From the NCBI GenBank assembly GCA_015494375.1, contig WGBL01000227.1, positions 1 to 9,905 on the forward strand: a DNA stretch of 9,905 nt, in the 5' to 3' direction. Positions 1 through 7,094 of this stretch are shown piece by piece. The notes under the pieces were generated by a model, which was given only the letters and a program-made list of their open reading frames with translations, was not told where the DNA came from and searched no databases. Position numbers and translations under genes: made by a program. Each line of letters starts with the position of its first letter. Positions within the stretch are counted from its first letter, which is position 1. The DNA comes from Hyphomicrobiales bacterium. GTDB taxonomy: Bacteria; Pseudomonadota; Alphaproteobacteria; Rhizobiales; S144-23.

Positions 1-69
1 GGAGATCTCCAACACACACTCGAACGCGATCTCAATCCCGGTCTTCACCGAAACTTCAACCTCTCTTTC

Positions 70-894
70 TCATTCGACCCAGAAAAGCGGCTCGGTTGAT
101 CGCAAAGATCCACCGAGCCGCAACGGGTGCGTTCGCCTGGCAAGGCCCGTGGCATCGTCGATCTCGACCGCAAGCCCGCTCAATGTCGCTTCGCCCTTGG
201 CCGGCTCGAAGCGCTCGCTGCGCATGGCGGTGGTGAAACGGCGTACGGCCTCCTCGGCCCGCATACCGACGACTGACTCGTAGACCCCGCACATGCCGAC
301 GTCGGTCATAAAGGCCGTGCCGCCCGGCAGCACGCGGTCATCGGCGGTGGGGGTGTGGGTGTGGGTGCCGATGACAAGGCTCACCCGGCCATCGGCAAAG
401 GCGCCGAGCGCCTGCTTCTCCGAGGTGGCCTCGGCGTGGAAATCGACGATGATGGCATCGGCGACCTGGCGGAGTGGTGCCGCCTCCAGCTCGGCCTCGA
501 GTGCTCTGAAGGGGCAATCGAGATTGGCCATGAAAACCCGGCCCATGAGGTTGATCACAAGCACCTTGGCGCCCGAGGCCGTCTCGAGCAGCAGGCGCCC
601 GCGACCCGGTGTGCCGGGCGGGTAGTTGAGCGGCCGCAACAGGCGCTCATGGCGTTCGATAAACACCAGTGCTTCGCGCTGATCCCAGCTGTGGTTGCCG
701 CCCGTCACCACGTCGACGCCGGCATCGAGCAGTGATTGCAAAATGGCTTCGGTGATGCCGAAACCGCCGGCGGCATTCTCGCCATTGGCAATGACGACGT
801 CGAGTCGGTAGCGCTTGCGCAAGCCCGGCAATGTCTCGATGAGGAGCTTGCGGCCGGCCTTGCCGACGATATCGCCGAGAAAGAGTAGACGCAT
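70..894 (-). CDS. ymdB: YmdB-family metallophosphoesterase (TIGR00282 type)
   Basis: Calcineurin-like metallophosphoesterase of the YmdB family; characterised members hydrolyse 2',3'-cyclic nucleotides in the cytoplasm. From the start chosen here it is 274 residues, a normal family length. The family metal-site signatures appear in order: LFLGDIVG near the N-terminus, then ANGENAAGG, then GGNHSWD, then IVDFHAEATSEK and IGTHTHTPTADD, then TAFMTDVGMCG. The frame is open upstream to a TTG at 990, but the family begins at MRLLFLGDIVG, and AGGA (903-906) lies 8 bases before ATG 894, so 894 is preferred. It follows ygfA on the same strand, a pairing common in alphaproteobacteria, so co-transcription is likely. 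The identification is firm; the physiological substrate here is unknown. Confidence 0.95.
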   Translation of the reverse strand: MRLLFLGDIVGKAGRKLLIETLPGLRKRYRLDVVIANGENAAGGFGITEAILQSLLDAGVDVVTGGNHSWDQREALVFIERHERLLRPLNYPPGTPGRGRLLLETASGAKVLVINLMGRVFMANLDCPFRALEAELEAAPLRQVADAIIVDFHAEATSEKQALGAFADGRVSLVIGTHTHTPTADDRVLPGGTAFMTDVGMCGVYESVVGMRAEEAVRRFTTAMRSERFEPAKGEATLSGLAVEIDDATGLARRTHPLRLGGSLRSTEPLFWVE

Positions 895-902
895 TGGCGG
901 GG

Positions 903-991
903 TCCTGATTGGGGCGCGATTCCTGTTGGAGGGCGTCTCCTGATTGGCGGGCGTATCCTGATTTGGGGTTGTGTCCTGATTGGTGCGCAAT
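903..991. repeat. Five-unit 18-bp tandem repeat in the ygfA-ymdB gap
   Basis: Five head-to-tail units start at 903, 921, 938, 956 and 974. Four are 18 bp and one is 17 bp. Each begins TCCTG and four begin TCCTGATT. On the minus strand, the coding direction, four units read AATCAGGA, so they present repeated Shine-Dalgarno-like AGGA cores ahead of ymdB; the unit nearest ATG 894 supplies its ribosome binding site. If translated from TTG 990 the repeats would give an NQDTxP-like peptide, but the 17-bp unit breaks that periodicity, which argues for an untranslated leader. Confidence 0.8.
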
Positions 992-1695
992 CAGTGCGAG
1001 GGGCCCTCTATGGTGCGCGGGCCAGTGGGTGTCAAGATGAGGTCGAGCCGCTCGTCGTGTGTGCCATGGGGGACGGCCTCAAGCTCTTGCTCATCGAAGG
1101 CGAGACCGATGGCAAGAACGGGTTCGCCGGCGCGCATGTGCAATGCCCTGAGCTTGGCATCATAAAAGCCGCCGCCATAGCCGAGACGCCAGCCACGGGC
1201 ATCGAAGGCGAGCAGCGGCACGAGCAGCACCTGGGGCTCGGCAACGGGGCATGTCGCGGGCGGCTCCGGTATGCCCATGGCGCCCGGCTCCATGGACTCG
1301 AAGGGCTCCAACGGCGACCGGGGCGAGCCGGGCGGGCAGCGGCGGAACACCATAGTGCGGCCGCGCTCGCTGCGGCCGTGCTCGGATTCCGCTTCCTCGA
1401 CGATGGCCGGCAGCAGGATCCCCCAACCCGCCTCGGCAAGGCGCATGAGCAGTGGGCGCGGGTCGATCTCGTGGCGAATGGGCCAATAGCCGCTGACGAG
1501 GCCCGGCGGGCGATCCGCCAAGAGTGCGAGGCCGTGTGCGGCAAGGCGCTCGGCCGCCTCTGCGCCATGGGCCTCGGCCGCCGCGCGCCGGCGCGCCCGC
1601 GCGATCGGCCGCAGCTCCGCCTTGGCGCGTGCAAGATCTCGCGCAAGCTCTTTGGCCTTGTCTTTTGTCTTGTGTTCGTGCTCGGCGCTCGACAT
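991..1695 (-). CDS. ygfA: 5-formyltetrahydrofolate cyclo-ligase
   Basis: Converts 5-formyl-THF plus ATP to 5,10-methenyl-THF, returning the stored folate to one-carbon metabolism. From the chosen start it has 234 residues. The N-terminus is basic and alanine-rich (KAELRPIARARRRAA), as in the ATP-binding start of the family. GYWPIRHEIDPRPL follows in the middle. The family signature VPLLAFDARGWRLGYGGGFYD lies in the C-terminal half. The frame is open upstream to 1788, but ATG 1695 has AAGG (1704-1707) 8 bases before it and fits family length better. It lies upstream of ymdB on the same strand and its stop abuts the tandem repeat. In many relatives a 6S RNA precedes this gene; none is evident here. 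Confidence 0.93.
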   Translation of the reverse strand: MSSAEHEHKTKDKAKELARDLARAKAELRPIARARRRAAAEAHGAEAAERLAAHGLALLADRPPGLVSGYWPIRHEIDPRPLLMRLAEAGWGILLPAIVEEAESEHGRSERGRTMVFRRCPPGSPRSPLEPFESMEPGAMGIPEPPATCPVAEPQVLLVPLLAFDARGWRLGYGGGFYDAKLRALHMRAGEPVLAIGLAFDEQELEAVPHGTHDERLDLILTPTGPRTIEGPSH

Positions 1696-1882
1696 CACCC
1701 GCGCCTTAGAGCAGAGATCACCGCCCCCGGCAAGGCGCAGATCCTCGGCCCCGCATTCCGGCGATGGCGCGGTCGAGTCGCGGCGCAATCATAAGGTGCG
1801 GGCCGGCTCGTGAGGACCACCCCCCACTCATCGCCGTCATCACCGTCTCAACATCCCCCTCTGTGTCCATCACCACCCCCCA

Positions 1883-2404
1883 TCAGTCGAACATGGCCGC
1901 ACGCGCGCCGAGATGACGCCGACGCCACGCGTGCGGACGCTCGAATTGCGCCGACCAGATACCGCGGCGCGCGCGGGCGGCGCTTGCTTCCTCCGCCCCA
2001 AAACGGCCATAGGCGACGGCCCAGCCATTTGCCACCATCCAACGGTTGATGGCGACATCGCCAACCCGGCAAAGCGCCAGCAGGCGGCCGTAGCGGTCGA
2101 CATCCTCAACCTCGCAAACAATCTCGCGTCCGCCCACGAGCCCGCGCAGTGCTTGCGCAGCCGCCCGGCCGCAGGCCCATGGGGCTTGCTCGCGCATGCA
2201 CATCTGTCGGCCTTCGGGCGCATCGATGCCGAGAAGCCGCACCTCCCTGCCGGCGAGCCGAAGACTGTCGCCGTCGATCACAAAAGCACGGCCCACAAGA
2301 CGTTCCGGCACACTTTGTTCGCTCAATCGGGCAAGCAGAACAATCGCGATCGCGATCAGCAGGCCAAGCCAGCATCTACGCTTTCGAAAAACAGAATTGC
2401 GCAA
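1883..2404 (-). CDS. Membrane-anchored thermonuclease (staphylococcal nuclease family)
   Basis: A 173-residue SNase-fold, calcium-dependent phosphodiesterase predicted to degrade DNA or RNA outside the cytoplasm. A basic start (RKRR) is followed by a hydrophobic segment at about residues 12-26, an uncleaved anchor or signal peptide. The catalytic set is complete by spacing to the S. aureus enzyme: D44 and D46 in VIDGDS, R56, D61 and E64 in VRLLGIDAPE, and R107 in DRYGR. A WAVAYG segment follows near residue 130. The start is TTG 2404, with GGAGA (2412-2416) 7 bases upstream. It is divergent from the histidine kinase across a short AT-richer gap. Nothing links it to the CRISPR locus. The family call is firm; the role (nutrient scavenging, transformation or defence) is open. 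Confidence 0.9.
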   Translation of the reverse strand: MRNSVFRKRRCWLGLLIAIAIVLLARLSEQSVPERLVGRAFVIDGDSLRLAGREVRLLGIDAPEGRQMCMREQAPWACGRAAAQALRGLVGGREIVCEVEDVDRYGRLLALCRVGDVAINRWMVANGWAVAYGRFGAEEASAARARRGIWSAQFERPHAWRRRHLGARAAMFD

Positions 2405-2492
2405 GATTGTCTCTCCAAAAGACCCCGCGCCGGCAATGTCAACCCGAAATTAATCAAAGCAAATCAACATCTTCGCCGAGGAGCAATTGGTC
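2405..2492. promoter_or_regulatory. Divergent promoter region, nuclease / histidine kinase
   Basis: An 88-base gap between the TTG of the minus-strand nuclease and the leader ORF before the plus-strand kinase. It contains the locally AT-rich stretch CGAAATTAATCAAAGCAAAT around 2445-2464. Both genes must start transcription in or near here. I see no confident -35/-10 pair, so no individual promoter is called. GAGGAG at 2478-2483 is a strong ribosome binding site in the plus direction. Confidence 0.45.
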
Positions 2493-2546
2493 ATGATTGG
2501 GTTGGCGACCAGGGCATCGGGGGACTGGTTCGCCAGTTTGCAGTAA
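2493..2546 (+). CDS. Possible 17-residue leader peptide ahead of the histidine kinase
   Basis: ATG 2493 is preceded by GAGGAG (2478-2483) at 9 bases, the best ribosome binding site in this gap. It opens the short frame MIGLATRASGDWFASLQ, ending at TAA 2544-2546. The kinase's probable ATG (2554) follows 7 bases after that stop and has no good site of its own, so the arrangement suits translational coupling. The kinase frame itself can also be read from TTG 2497, which would be too far (13 bases) from GAGGAG. Alternatively the leader is the original kinase start separated by a frameshift. No homology is recognised. Confidence 0.4.
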   Translation: MIGLATRASGDWFASLQ

Positions 2547-2553
2547 CGAACAG

Positions 2554-4227
2554 ATGATGCAAGCGATTGGGCGGCTAAGCGTGGGCGTGGCTGGGGACGC
2601 ACCGGCGCAGGCCAAGGAGAACAAAAAGCCCCAAACAGCGGGCGCCGAGCGGGTGACAAAAGGCGCCAAGACCGAAGAAGCGAAACCCTGGGTGCGCGAG
2701 GCACGCGAGCGCCTTACGCAGCGCAATCAGACCAAACCCGAGTTCCAATATGAGCTGCTGCTCATCTTTGTGCGCAATGAGCTCGGGGCCATTGTGACCA
2801 TCCCCCTTCTTGCGGTCATCATTACGCTTGCCTCCACATTCTGGGCGCCCCCCTTCGAGGCGCTCACGTGGCTCTTGCTGCTGCTTGTGGCCCGCGCCAT
2901 CCAATACAGCTATTGCAGCCAATTCGCCCGCATCCCGGAAAGCGAAGTCGATCTCGAGGCCTGGATGAGCACCCTGGTGCTTGCCGAGCTTCTCTATGGG
3001 GTGAGCTGGGCCGGGGTGGCGCTTGTCGGGCTCGAATCGCACGACCCATCGGCACATATATTCGTCTTTGCGGCGCTCATTGTCGTGCTCACCGTTCGAC
3101 TGCTCTTCGCCTCGACGGTGATGCCCATCATCTACGCGGGCACGGTGCCCATGACGCTTGCCGTTGTCACGCGCTTCCTGCTGCTCGATGATCCCTTCTA
3201 TTGGGCGATGGCATCCATGGCGATCGGGCTTCATGTCTATTTCATCTTTCTCGCCAAGGGCCTTAATGCGACGGTGATGGCAATGCTCGAGTTCCGCGCC
3301 GAGAAAGGCCTGCTCATCGCCGAGCTCGAGGAGGCCAAGGGCATCTCCGATGAGGCCCGCCGCCGCGCCGAGGCCGCCAATATCATGAAATCGCGCTTTC
3401 TCGCCACCATGAGCCATGAGCTGCGCACGCCGCTCAATGCCATCCTGGGGTTCTCCGAGGTGATGAAGTCGGAGATCTTGGGGCCGATCAAGAACGAGAC
3501 CTATAAGGAGTATTGCGAGAGCATTCACGACAGTGGTCAGCACCTTCTTCACCTCATCAACGAAGTGCTCGATCTCTCGCGCATCGAGGCCGGCAAGCAT
3601 GAGCTCAAGGAAGAGGCGATCCATCTCGACAATATCGCCCACGATTGCGTGCGGCTCATGAAACTTCGGGCTGAGAGCAAGGGCATTCGGGTCGTCGAGG
3701 AACTCGAGGCGGGCCTGCCGATGGTCTGGGCCGATGAGCGTGCGCTGCGCCAGATCTGCCTCAACCTCTTGTCGAATGCGCTCAAATTCACGCCCCAGGG
3801 CGGCACCGTCACAATCACCGTCAAAGGCAATGAGGCGGGTGAGCAGTCACTCAGCATCAAGGACAATGGGCCCGGTATCCCGGCCAATGAGATTCCGCGT
3901 GTCATGCAGGCCTTCGGCCAGGGCTCGCTCGCCCACGAGCTGGCCGAGGGCGGCACCGGGCTCGGTCTGCCCATTGCCAAGAGCCTCACCGAGCTCCATG
4001 GCGGCCGGTTCGAGCTCAAAAGCGAGCTCAGGCGCGGCACTGAGGTTACGATTACCCTGCCGGCCAGCCGGGCCGTCGAGCCGCTCCATGCGATCGGCCA
4101 CAAGGGCGGGCGAAACGCCGGTCCCGACAGCGATCGCCGGTCCGGTGACGGCTCCGCGGAGCGTGGCCAGCGAGGTGGGGGCTCGGCGGAAAAAGGCGCC
4201 GCGCGCGCCCGTGCCGCCAACGGGTAA
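2554..4227 (+). CDS. Membrane sensor histidine kinase (PleC/PdhS-like)
   Basis: A two-component sensor kinase of 557 residues from ATG 2554; the frame also extends to TTG 2497. After a charged N-terminal stretch of about 60 residues come six hydrophobic segments between roughly residues 78 and 238, an integral membrane sensor module without a large periplasmic domain. A short coiled linker (ELEEAKGISDEARRRAEAAN) leads to the H-box FLATMSHELRTPLNAILGFS, with phosphoacceptor His288. The ATP-binding domain has the N-box LNLLSNALKFTP (Asn408), DNGPGIP (from Asp437) and GGTGLGLPIAKS (466 on). About 50 residues of Gly/Ser/Arg/Ala-rich, low-complexity tail follow. H-box wording and topology resemble alphaproteobacterial PleC/PdhS cell-cycle kinases, but the cognate regulator is not in the window and the signal is unknown. 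Confidence 0.9.
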   Translation: MMQAIGRLSVGVAGDAPAQAKENKKPQTAGAERVTKGAKTEEAKPWVREARERLTQRNQTKPEFQYELLLIFVRNELGAIVTIPLLAVIITLASTFWAPPFEALTWLLLLLVARAIQYSYCSQFARIPESEVDLEAWMSTLVLAELLYGVSWAGVALVGLESHDPSAHIFVFAALIVVLTVRLLFASTVMPIIYAGTVPMTLAVVTRFLLLDDPFYWAMASMAIGLHVYFIFLAKGLNATVMAMLEFRAEKGLLIAELEEAKGISDEARRRAEAANIMKSRFLATMSHELRTPLNAILGFSEVMKSEILGPIKNETYKEYCESIHDSGQHLLHLINEVLDLSRIEAGKHELKEEAIHLDNIAHDCVRLMKLRAESKGIRVVEELEAGLPMVWADERALRQICLNLLSNALKFTPQGGTVTITVKGNEAGEQSLSIKDNGPGIPANEIPRVMQAFGQGSLAHELAEGGTGLGLPIAKSLTELHGGRFELKSELRRGTEVTITLPASRAVEPLHAIGHKGGRNAGPDSDRRSGDGSAERGQRGGGSAEKGAARARAANG

Positions 4228-4262
4228 CGCGACCCCCGAGGAGCAAAGATCGGCTGAGCGGA

Positions 4263-4889
4263 TCACGGGCGCTCCGGCCCGCGGCCCAGCACCTCGGAGC
4301 GCCAGGCGAGCCAGGCGGCAACCCGGGCTTCGGGCTCGGGATGGCTTACGATATCGGTGACAACGGCAATCGAATGGGCGCCCGCGGCGCGCACGGCCTC
4401 CGCCCGCTCGAGCGTGATCCCGCCGATGGCAACCACAGGCCGCGGTGCCCGCGCCCGCCAGGTTGCGATGCGTGCAAGCCCCTGTGGCGCCCACCTCATC
4501 TTCTTGAGTTTTGTTTCGTAAATGGGCCCGAGCGCTACATAGTCGGGATCGGCGGCGAGGGCCGTCTCCAGCTCGGCCTCATCATGCGTCGAGATGCCGA
4601 GCCCGAGCCCGGCGCGGCGAATTGCGCCGACATCGGCGCCTCGCAAATCCTCCTGGCCGAGATGGACGAACGGCGCCCCGAGGTCGATGGCCTGGCGCCA
4701 GTAGTCGTTCACTATGAAAAGGCAGTCGTGGGTCTCGCAAAGCGCCCGGCCGGCCGCGATCTGGCGGCGGATCTCCCCTTCCTCGGCGCTCTTGAGGCGG
4801 AGCTGGATGGTCTTGATGCCGAGCGGCACGAGACGCTCGAGCCAGCCGAGATCGGGAACAATCGGATAAAACAGGTCGGGAAGGGGCAT
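4263..4889 (-). CDS. thiE: Thiamine-phosphate synthase
   Basis: Joins HMP-pyrophosphate to thiazole phosphate to make thiamine monophosphate in the cytoplasm. It has 208 residues from ATG 4889, close to the E. coli enzyme. Motifs in order: IQLRLK (pyrimidine site), FIVNDYWRQAIDLGAPFVHL then GQEDL, ISTHDEAEL, YVALGPIYETKLKKM then APQGL, and VAIGGI. The NDYWR and GQEDL wording follows the E. coli type rather than the B. subtilis NDD type, so the Tyr is not a lesion. The start has a near-perfect AGGAGG (4895-4900) 5 bases upstream; the frame runs 8 codons further but without a site. It lies 51 bases after thiG on the same strand, a probable two-gene transcript, and is convergent with the kinase (35-base gap). 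Confidence 0.93.
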   Translation of the reverse strand: MPLPDLFYPIVPDLGWLERLVPLGIKTIQLRLKSAEEGEIRRQIAAGRALCETHDCLFIVNDYWRQAIDLGAPFVHLGQEDLRGADVGAIRRAGLGLGISTHDEAELETALAADPDYVALGPIYETKLKKMRWAPQGLARIATWRARAPRPVVAIGGITLERAEAVRAAGAHSIAVVTDIVSHPEPEARVAAWLAWRSEVLGRGPERP

Positions 4890-4940
4890 GCTCGCCTCCT
4901 TGCGGGTGCCCAATCTGGAGCGACCCTACCCCAAGAGGCC

Positions 4941-5750
4941 TCATGTGGCCTCGCCGAGATTACGAAAGGGCGTGCCTGCAACAGGCGTCGAAGGGGCGGC
5001 CATGTCGCGCGGCTCCATGAGCCCCGCCTCGAAACCCGCACGGCCCGCGGCGACGGCCTTGGCAAAGGCGGCCGCCATGCGCACCGGATCGCCCGCCTTG
5101 GCGACGGCGGTGTTGATCAGCACCGCATCATAGCCGAGTTCCATGGCCTGCGCGGCATGGGACGGGGCGCCGATGCCTGCGTCGATTACCAGCGGAAGGT
5201 CGGGAAAACGCGCCCGCAAGGCCTTGAGCGCAAAGACGTTATTGAGCCCGGCTCCACTGCCGATGGGCGCTCCCCAGGGCATGAGCACATCGCAGCCGGC
5301 GTCGATAAGCCGCTCGGCCGCGCCAAGGTCTTCAGTCGTATAGGGAAAGACACAAAAGCCGTCGTCGGCCAGCACCCGCGCCGCCTCGACGAGCCCGAAG
5401 AGGTCGGGCTGGAGTGTGTCGTCATCGGCGATAACCTCGAGCTTCACCCAGGGTGTGCCAAAGAGCTCGCGCCCCATTTGCGCGGTCGTGATCGCCTCCT
5501 TGGCGGTCTTGCAGCCCGCGGTATTGGGCAGCACGCGCACCCCGAGGCTCTGGATGAGCTCCCAGAATCGCGCGCCCCTATCGCTGCGCGCCCCCTCGCG
5601 GCGGAGCGAGACTGTGACAATCTCGGCCCCCGAGGCCCGCACGGCCTTGGTCAGCACCTCGGGCGAGGGGTATTGCGCGCTCCCCAGCAAGAGCCGCGAG
5701 CCGATCGCCTCGCCATAAAATGTCACGCTGTCTGTCACGCCGTCAGGCAT
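4941..5750 (-). CDS. thiG: Thiazole synthase
   Basis: Forms the thiazole phosphate of thiamine from deoxyxylulose phosphate, dehydroglycine and the ThiS thiocarboxylate. It has 269 residues from ATG 5750. Features: FYGEAIGSRLLLGSAQYPSP at the N-terminus; AEIVTVSLRRE; LPNTAGCKTAKEA; WVKLEVIADD, containing the Schiff-base lysine; VLMPWGAPIGSGAG and VIDAGIGAPSHAA for phosphate binding; and VLINTAVAKAGDP. The frame extends 31 codons upstream to a TTG at 5843, but those residues do not look like ThiG. The ribosome site for 5750 is weak (GAGG 11 bases away), so the exact start is less certain than the gene. Its partners thiS and thiO or thiH are not next to it and must be encoded elsewhere. Confidence 0.93.
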   Translation of the reverse strand: MPDGVTDSVTFYGEAIGSRLLLGSAQYPSPEVLTKAVRASGAEIVTVSLRREGARSDRGARFWELIQSLGVRVLPNTAGCKTAKEAITTAQMGRELFGTPWVKLEVIADDDTLQPDLFGLVEAARVLADDGFCVFPYTTEDLGAAERLIDAGCDVLMPWGAPIGSGAGLNNVFALKALRARFPDLPLVIDAGIGAPSHAAQAMELGYDAVLINTAVAKAGDPVRMAAAFAKAVAAGRAGFEAGLMEPRDMAAPSTPVAGTPFRNLGEAT

Positions 5751-6206
5751 GGCGCTCAGGCCCTCAAACCATTCACTCAGTCCTTGCGTTGGCAAACTAG
5801 GCGAGAACAGCCGTGCCGTCACCCCCGCACCGCGCTTCGCCAAGCGCTTTCGCGCGTCCTGGCCTCATGCTGCCCTCGCCCCCACTGCCGTCTTCTTCGA
5901 GGGGATGGCGAGGGTATGCCGGCGCGCTTGATTTTGGCCCTCGATTGCGCGTATAGAGCGCCAACGCCGCGCCGCGCACCGGCATCTTGTGCCTTGTGGC
6001 GCCTGTGCGGCGATGCTCGTGGGTGCGGCGGCTTGGGTCATGTTAAGCCTTTTCACTTGTTGAGGGCATTGAATTGAGGGCATTAAAGCCTTTGCCAAGT
6101 GTCCAGTGCCGAGCCTTGCCCTCTCGCAATTGCTGCCGCTGCGGTCCTCTCACCCCGCCGCTGGTTTCGTCGAGGGAGACGCCGAGCGGCCATGACACGC
6201 CCGATC
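5751..6206. other. Gene-free gap between thiG and tRNA-Lys
   Basis: No convincing protein gene is seen in these 456 bases. Short frames on both strands lack ribosome binding sites and family features; one 16-codon plus-strand frame at 6013-6063 (MLVGAAAWVMLSLFTC) is hydrophobic but unsupported. The promoters for thiG (minus) and the tRNA (plus) must lie here. I see no TPP riboswitch (THI-box) pattern ahead of thiG. A 14-bp tandem duplication sits at 6060-6087. Confidence 0.5.
6060..6087. repeat. 14-bp tandem duplication upstream of tRNA-Lys
   Basis: TTGAGGGCATTGAA (6060-6073) is followed directly by TTGAGGGCATTAAA (6074-6087); the copies differ by one base. The unit starts with a TTGAGG that could act as a -35-like element, about 120-150 bases before the tRNA. 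It may be a regulatory duplication or a simple slippage product. Confidence 0.6.
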
Positions 6207-6282
6207 GGGCCCGTAGCTCAGTTGGTAGAGCAACTGACTTTTAATCAGTAGGTCGCAGGTTCGATCCCTGCCGGGCTCACCA
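6207..6282 (+). tRNA. trnK: tRNA-Lys (anticodon UUU)
   Basis: A 76-nt cloverleaf with encoded CCA (6280-6282). The acceptor arm pairs GGGCCCG (6207-6213) with CGGGCTC (6272-6278), including one G-T wobble. The D-arm has TAGCTCAGTTGGTAGAGC. The anticodon stem is ACTGA/TCAGT around the loop CTTTTAA, anticodon TTT at 6240-6242. The T-arm has GCAGGTTCGATCCCTGC. It marks the border between core genes on the left and accessory DNA on the right; tRNA 3' ends are common integration sites. Confidence 0.97.
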
Positions 6283-6329
6283 ATAAAATCAAGGGGTTAG
6301 TGGTTCGAAAAAATCCGGAACTTGAGCTT

Positions 6330-6349
6330 TGGGTAGCATATGGGTAGCA
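6330..6349. repeat. Direct repeat TGGGTAGCA, two copies 11 bases apart
   Basis: TGGGTAGCA occurs at 6330-6338 and again at 6341-6349, 48 bases after the tRNA CCA end. Short direct repeats in this position can be integrase arm sites or scars of an integrated element, but no integrase or matching tRNA 3' duplicate is found, so function is unproven. Confidence 0.4.
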
Positions 6350-6630
6350 ATTAATGAGGCGTTTGGACGGCCTCTCTTGGCAGCCCATGAGCACCCTCCT
6401 CGCCTCTGACCTGCGACAGAATTCCTGCTGCTCGTGCTCGTCGTCATCGCCGTTGCCTTCAACCTGGCGCAGCACAGGCCGACCATTCGACACACACCCG
6501 GCACCTCAACTGCCCGTCCTCCCCTGGATTTGCCCTGGCAATGCCCCTGGCTTTCAGATCGGCAGGGGCAAAGGTAGGCGCGAGCATTCGGAAGTGGCGG
6601 AAAGTAAACGATAAATGAGCCGCCCCGCGT

Positions 6631-6647
6631 GCGCGCGCTGCGCGCGC
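6631..6647. repeat. GC palindrome, 8-bp arms around one T
   Basis: GCGCGCGC, T, GCGCGCGC: a perfect alternating palindrome 9 bases beyond the stop of the minus-strand remnant. A position just after a stop suggests a terminator relic, but no T-run follows closely on the minus strand, so it is recorded only as a repeat. Confidence 0.4.
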
Positions 6648-6655
6648 CGCCCGCC

Positions 6656-7094
6656 CTACTTGATCCGGAAGTGGTTGCGAAGCGCCAACAGTACGAGGAA
6701 GAGGAGCGCGATCGAGAGCATGTTCTGGAAAGTAAAGAGCAGATTGGCGATGGGCGTCAGGCGCTCGGTCGAGCCGGTGAGGCAGGCGATCGCCGCATCG
6801 CGCTTGCGCCCGCCGATGAGGCCGCGAGCGGCAGATTGTTGAGGAAGGAGAGATAGACCTCGGGCGCGAGCCAGCCCCTGGGCCAGTGCGCGCAGCCGGT
6901 GCCATCGTGGCAGATCGCCTGGCCCATTGCTGGCGCGCCAGCACGATCGCCGAGAACCGCCTCGATGACTGGTTCGCCCTCTTCGCGCACCATGATGACG
7001 GTTCGCGCGACATTTCGGCGGTCACCCCGGCCGTCGCCGTCTTCGAGCACGGCATACGGCGAGAGCCGACGCCATAGAGAAAACGCCCCACCAT
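6656..7094 (-). pseudogene. Frameshifted remnant of a gene with one C-terminal membrane helix
   Basis: Minus-strand coding sense continues across frame changes. The first part (about 7068 down to 6825) reads RLSPYAVLEDGDGRGD, then ARTVIMVREEGEPVIEAVLG, then CHDGTGCAHWPRGWLAPEVY and LSFLNNLPLA. Near 6824 sense jumps frame and continues as RGLIGGRKRDAAIACLTGST, then FTFQNMLSIALLFLVLLAL, then RNHFRIK and TAG (6656-6658). The last part is a strong membrane helix with a basic tail. A second jump near 7066 may join an upstream MVGRFLYGVGS segment starting at 7094. I do not recognise the family. The right end meets the cas9 remnant head to head, consistent with a deletion that cut both genes, so the true N-terminus may be missing. 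Sequencing error is an alternative for the frameshifts. Confidence 0.55.

Larger units (their letters stand above)
6283..6655. other. Gene-free stretch behind the tRNA
   Basis: About 370 bases with no supported gene. The minus-strand frame crossing the tRNA 3' end is the well-known spurious SPAGIEPATY-type reading. A plus-strand frame near 6420-6500 contains the hydrophobic run EFLLLVLVVIAVAFNLAQHR but has no start codon and is interrupted just upstream, so it is at most a relic. The stretch also holds the TGGGTAGCA direct repeat (6330-6349) and a GC palindrome (6631-6647). No integrase is visible. Confidence 0.5.

Noticed and set aside
1696..1882. 6S RNA, often upstream of ygfA in alphaproteobacteria
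   Set aside because: The gap is too short beyond possible ygfA upstream codons and shows no long rod-like pairing.
2575..3642. A 355-codon minus-strand open frame inside the kinase
   Set aside because: Shadow of the kinase reading frame; the kinase has full H, N and G boxes.
4263..4889. ThiE NDYWR motif as a loss of the metal-binding NDD
   Set aside because: E. coli-type ThiE carries the same NDYWR wording and is active, so this is a subfamily trait.
5751..5960. TPP riboswitch ahead of thiG
   Set aside because: None of the conserved THI-box blocks can be found on the minus strand; thiG-thiE may be controlled elsewhere or constitutively.
4341..6077. A 578-codon plus-strand open frame across thiE and thiG
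   Set aside because: It is antisense to two clear thiamine genes; GC-rich codon bias keeps the opposite strand free of stops. No family features.
6245..6493. Minus-strand frame ending SPAGIEPATY
   Set aside because: A known type of spurious call produced by translating a tRNA 3' half backward.
6940..6950. AGCACGATCGC, similar to the repeat's AGCACAGATCGC, as a tracrRNA anti-repeat
   Set aside because: Similarity stops after about 11 bases and the bases are coding on the minus strand in the membrane-gene remnant.
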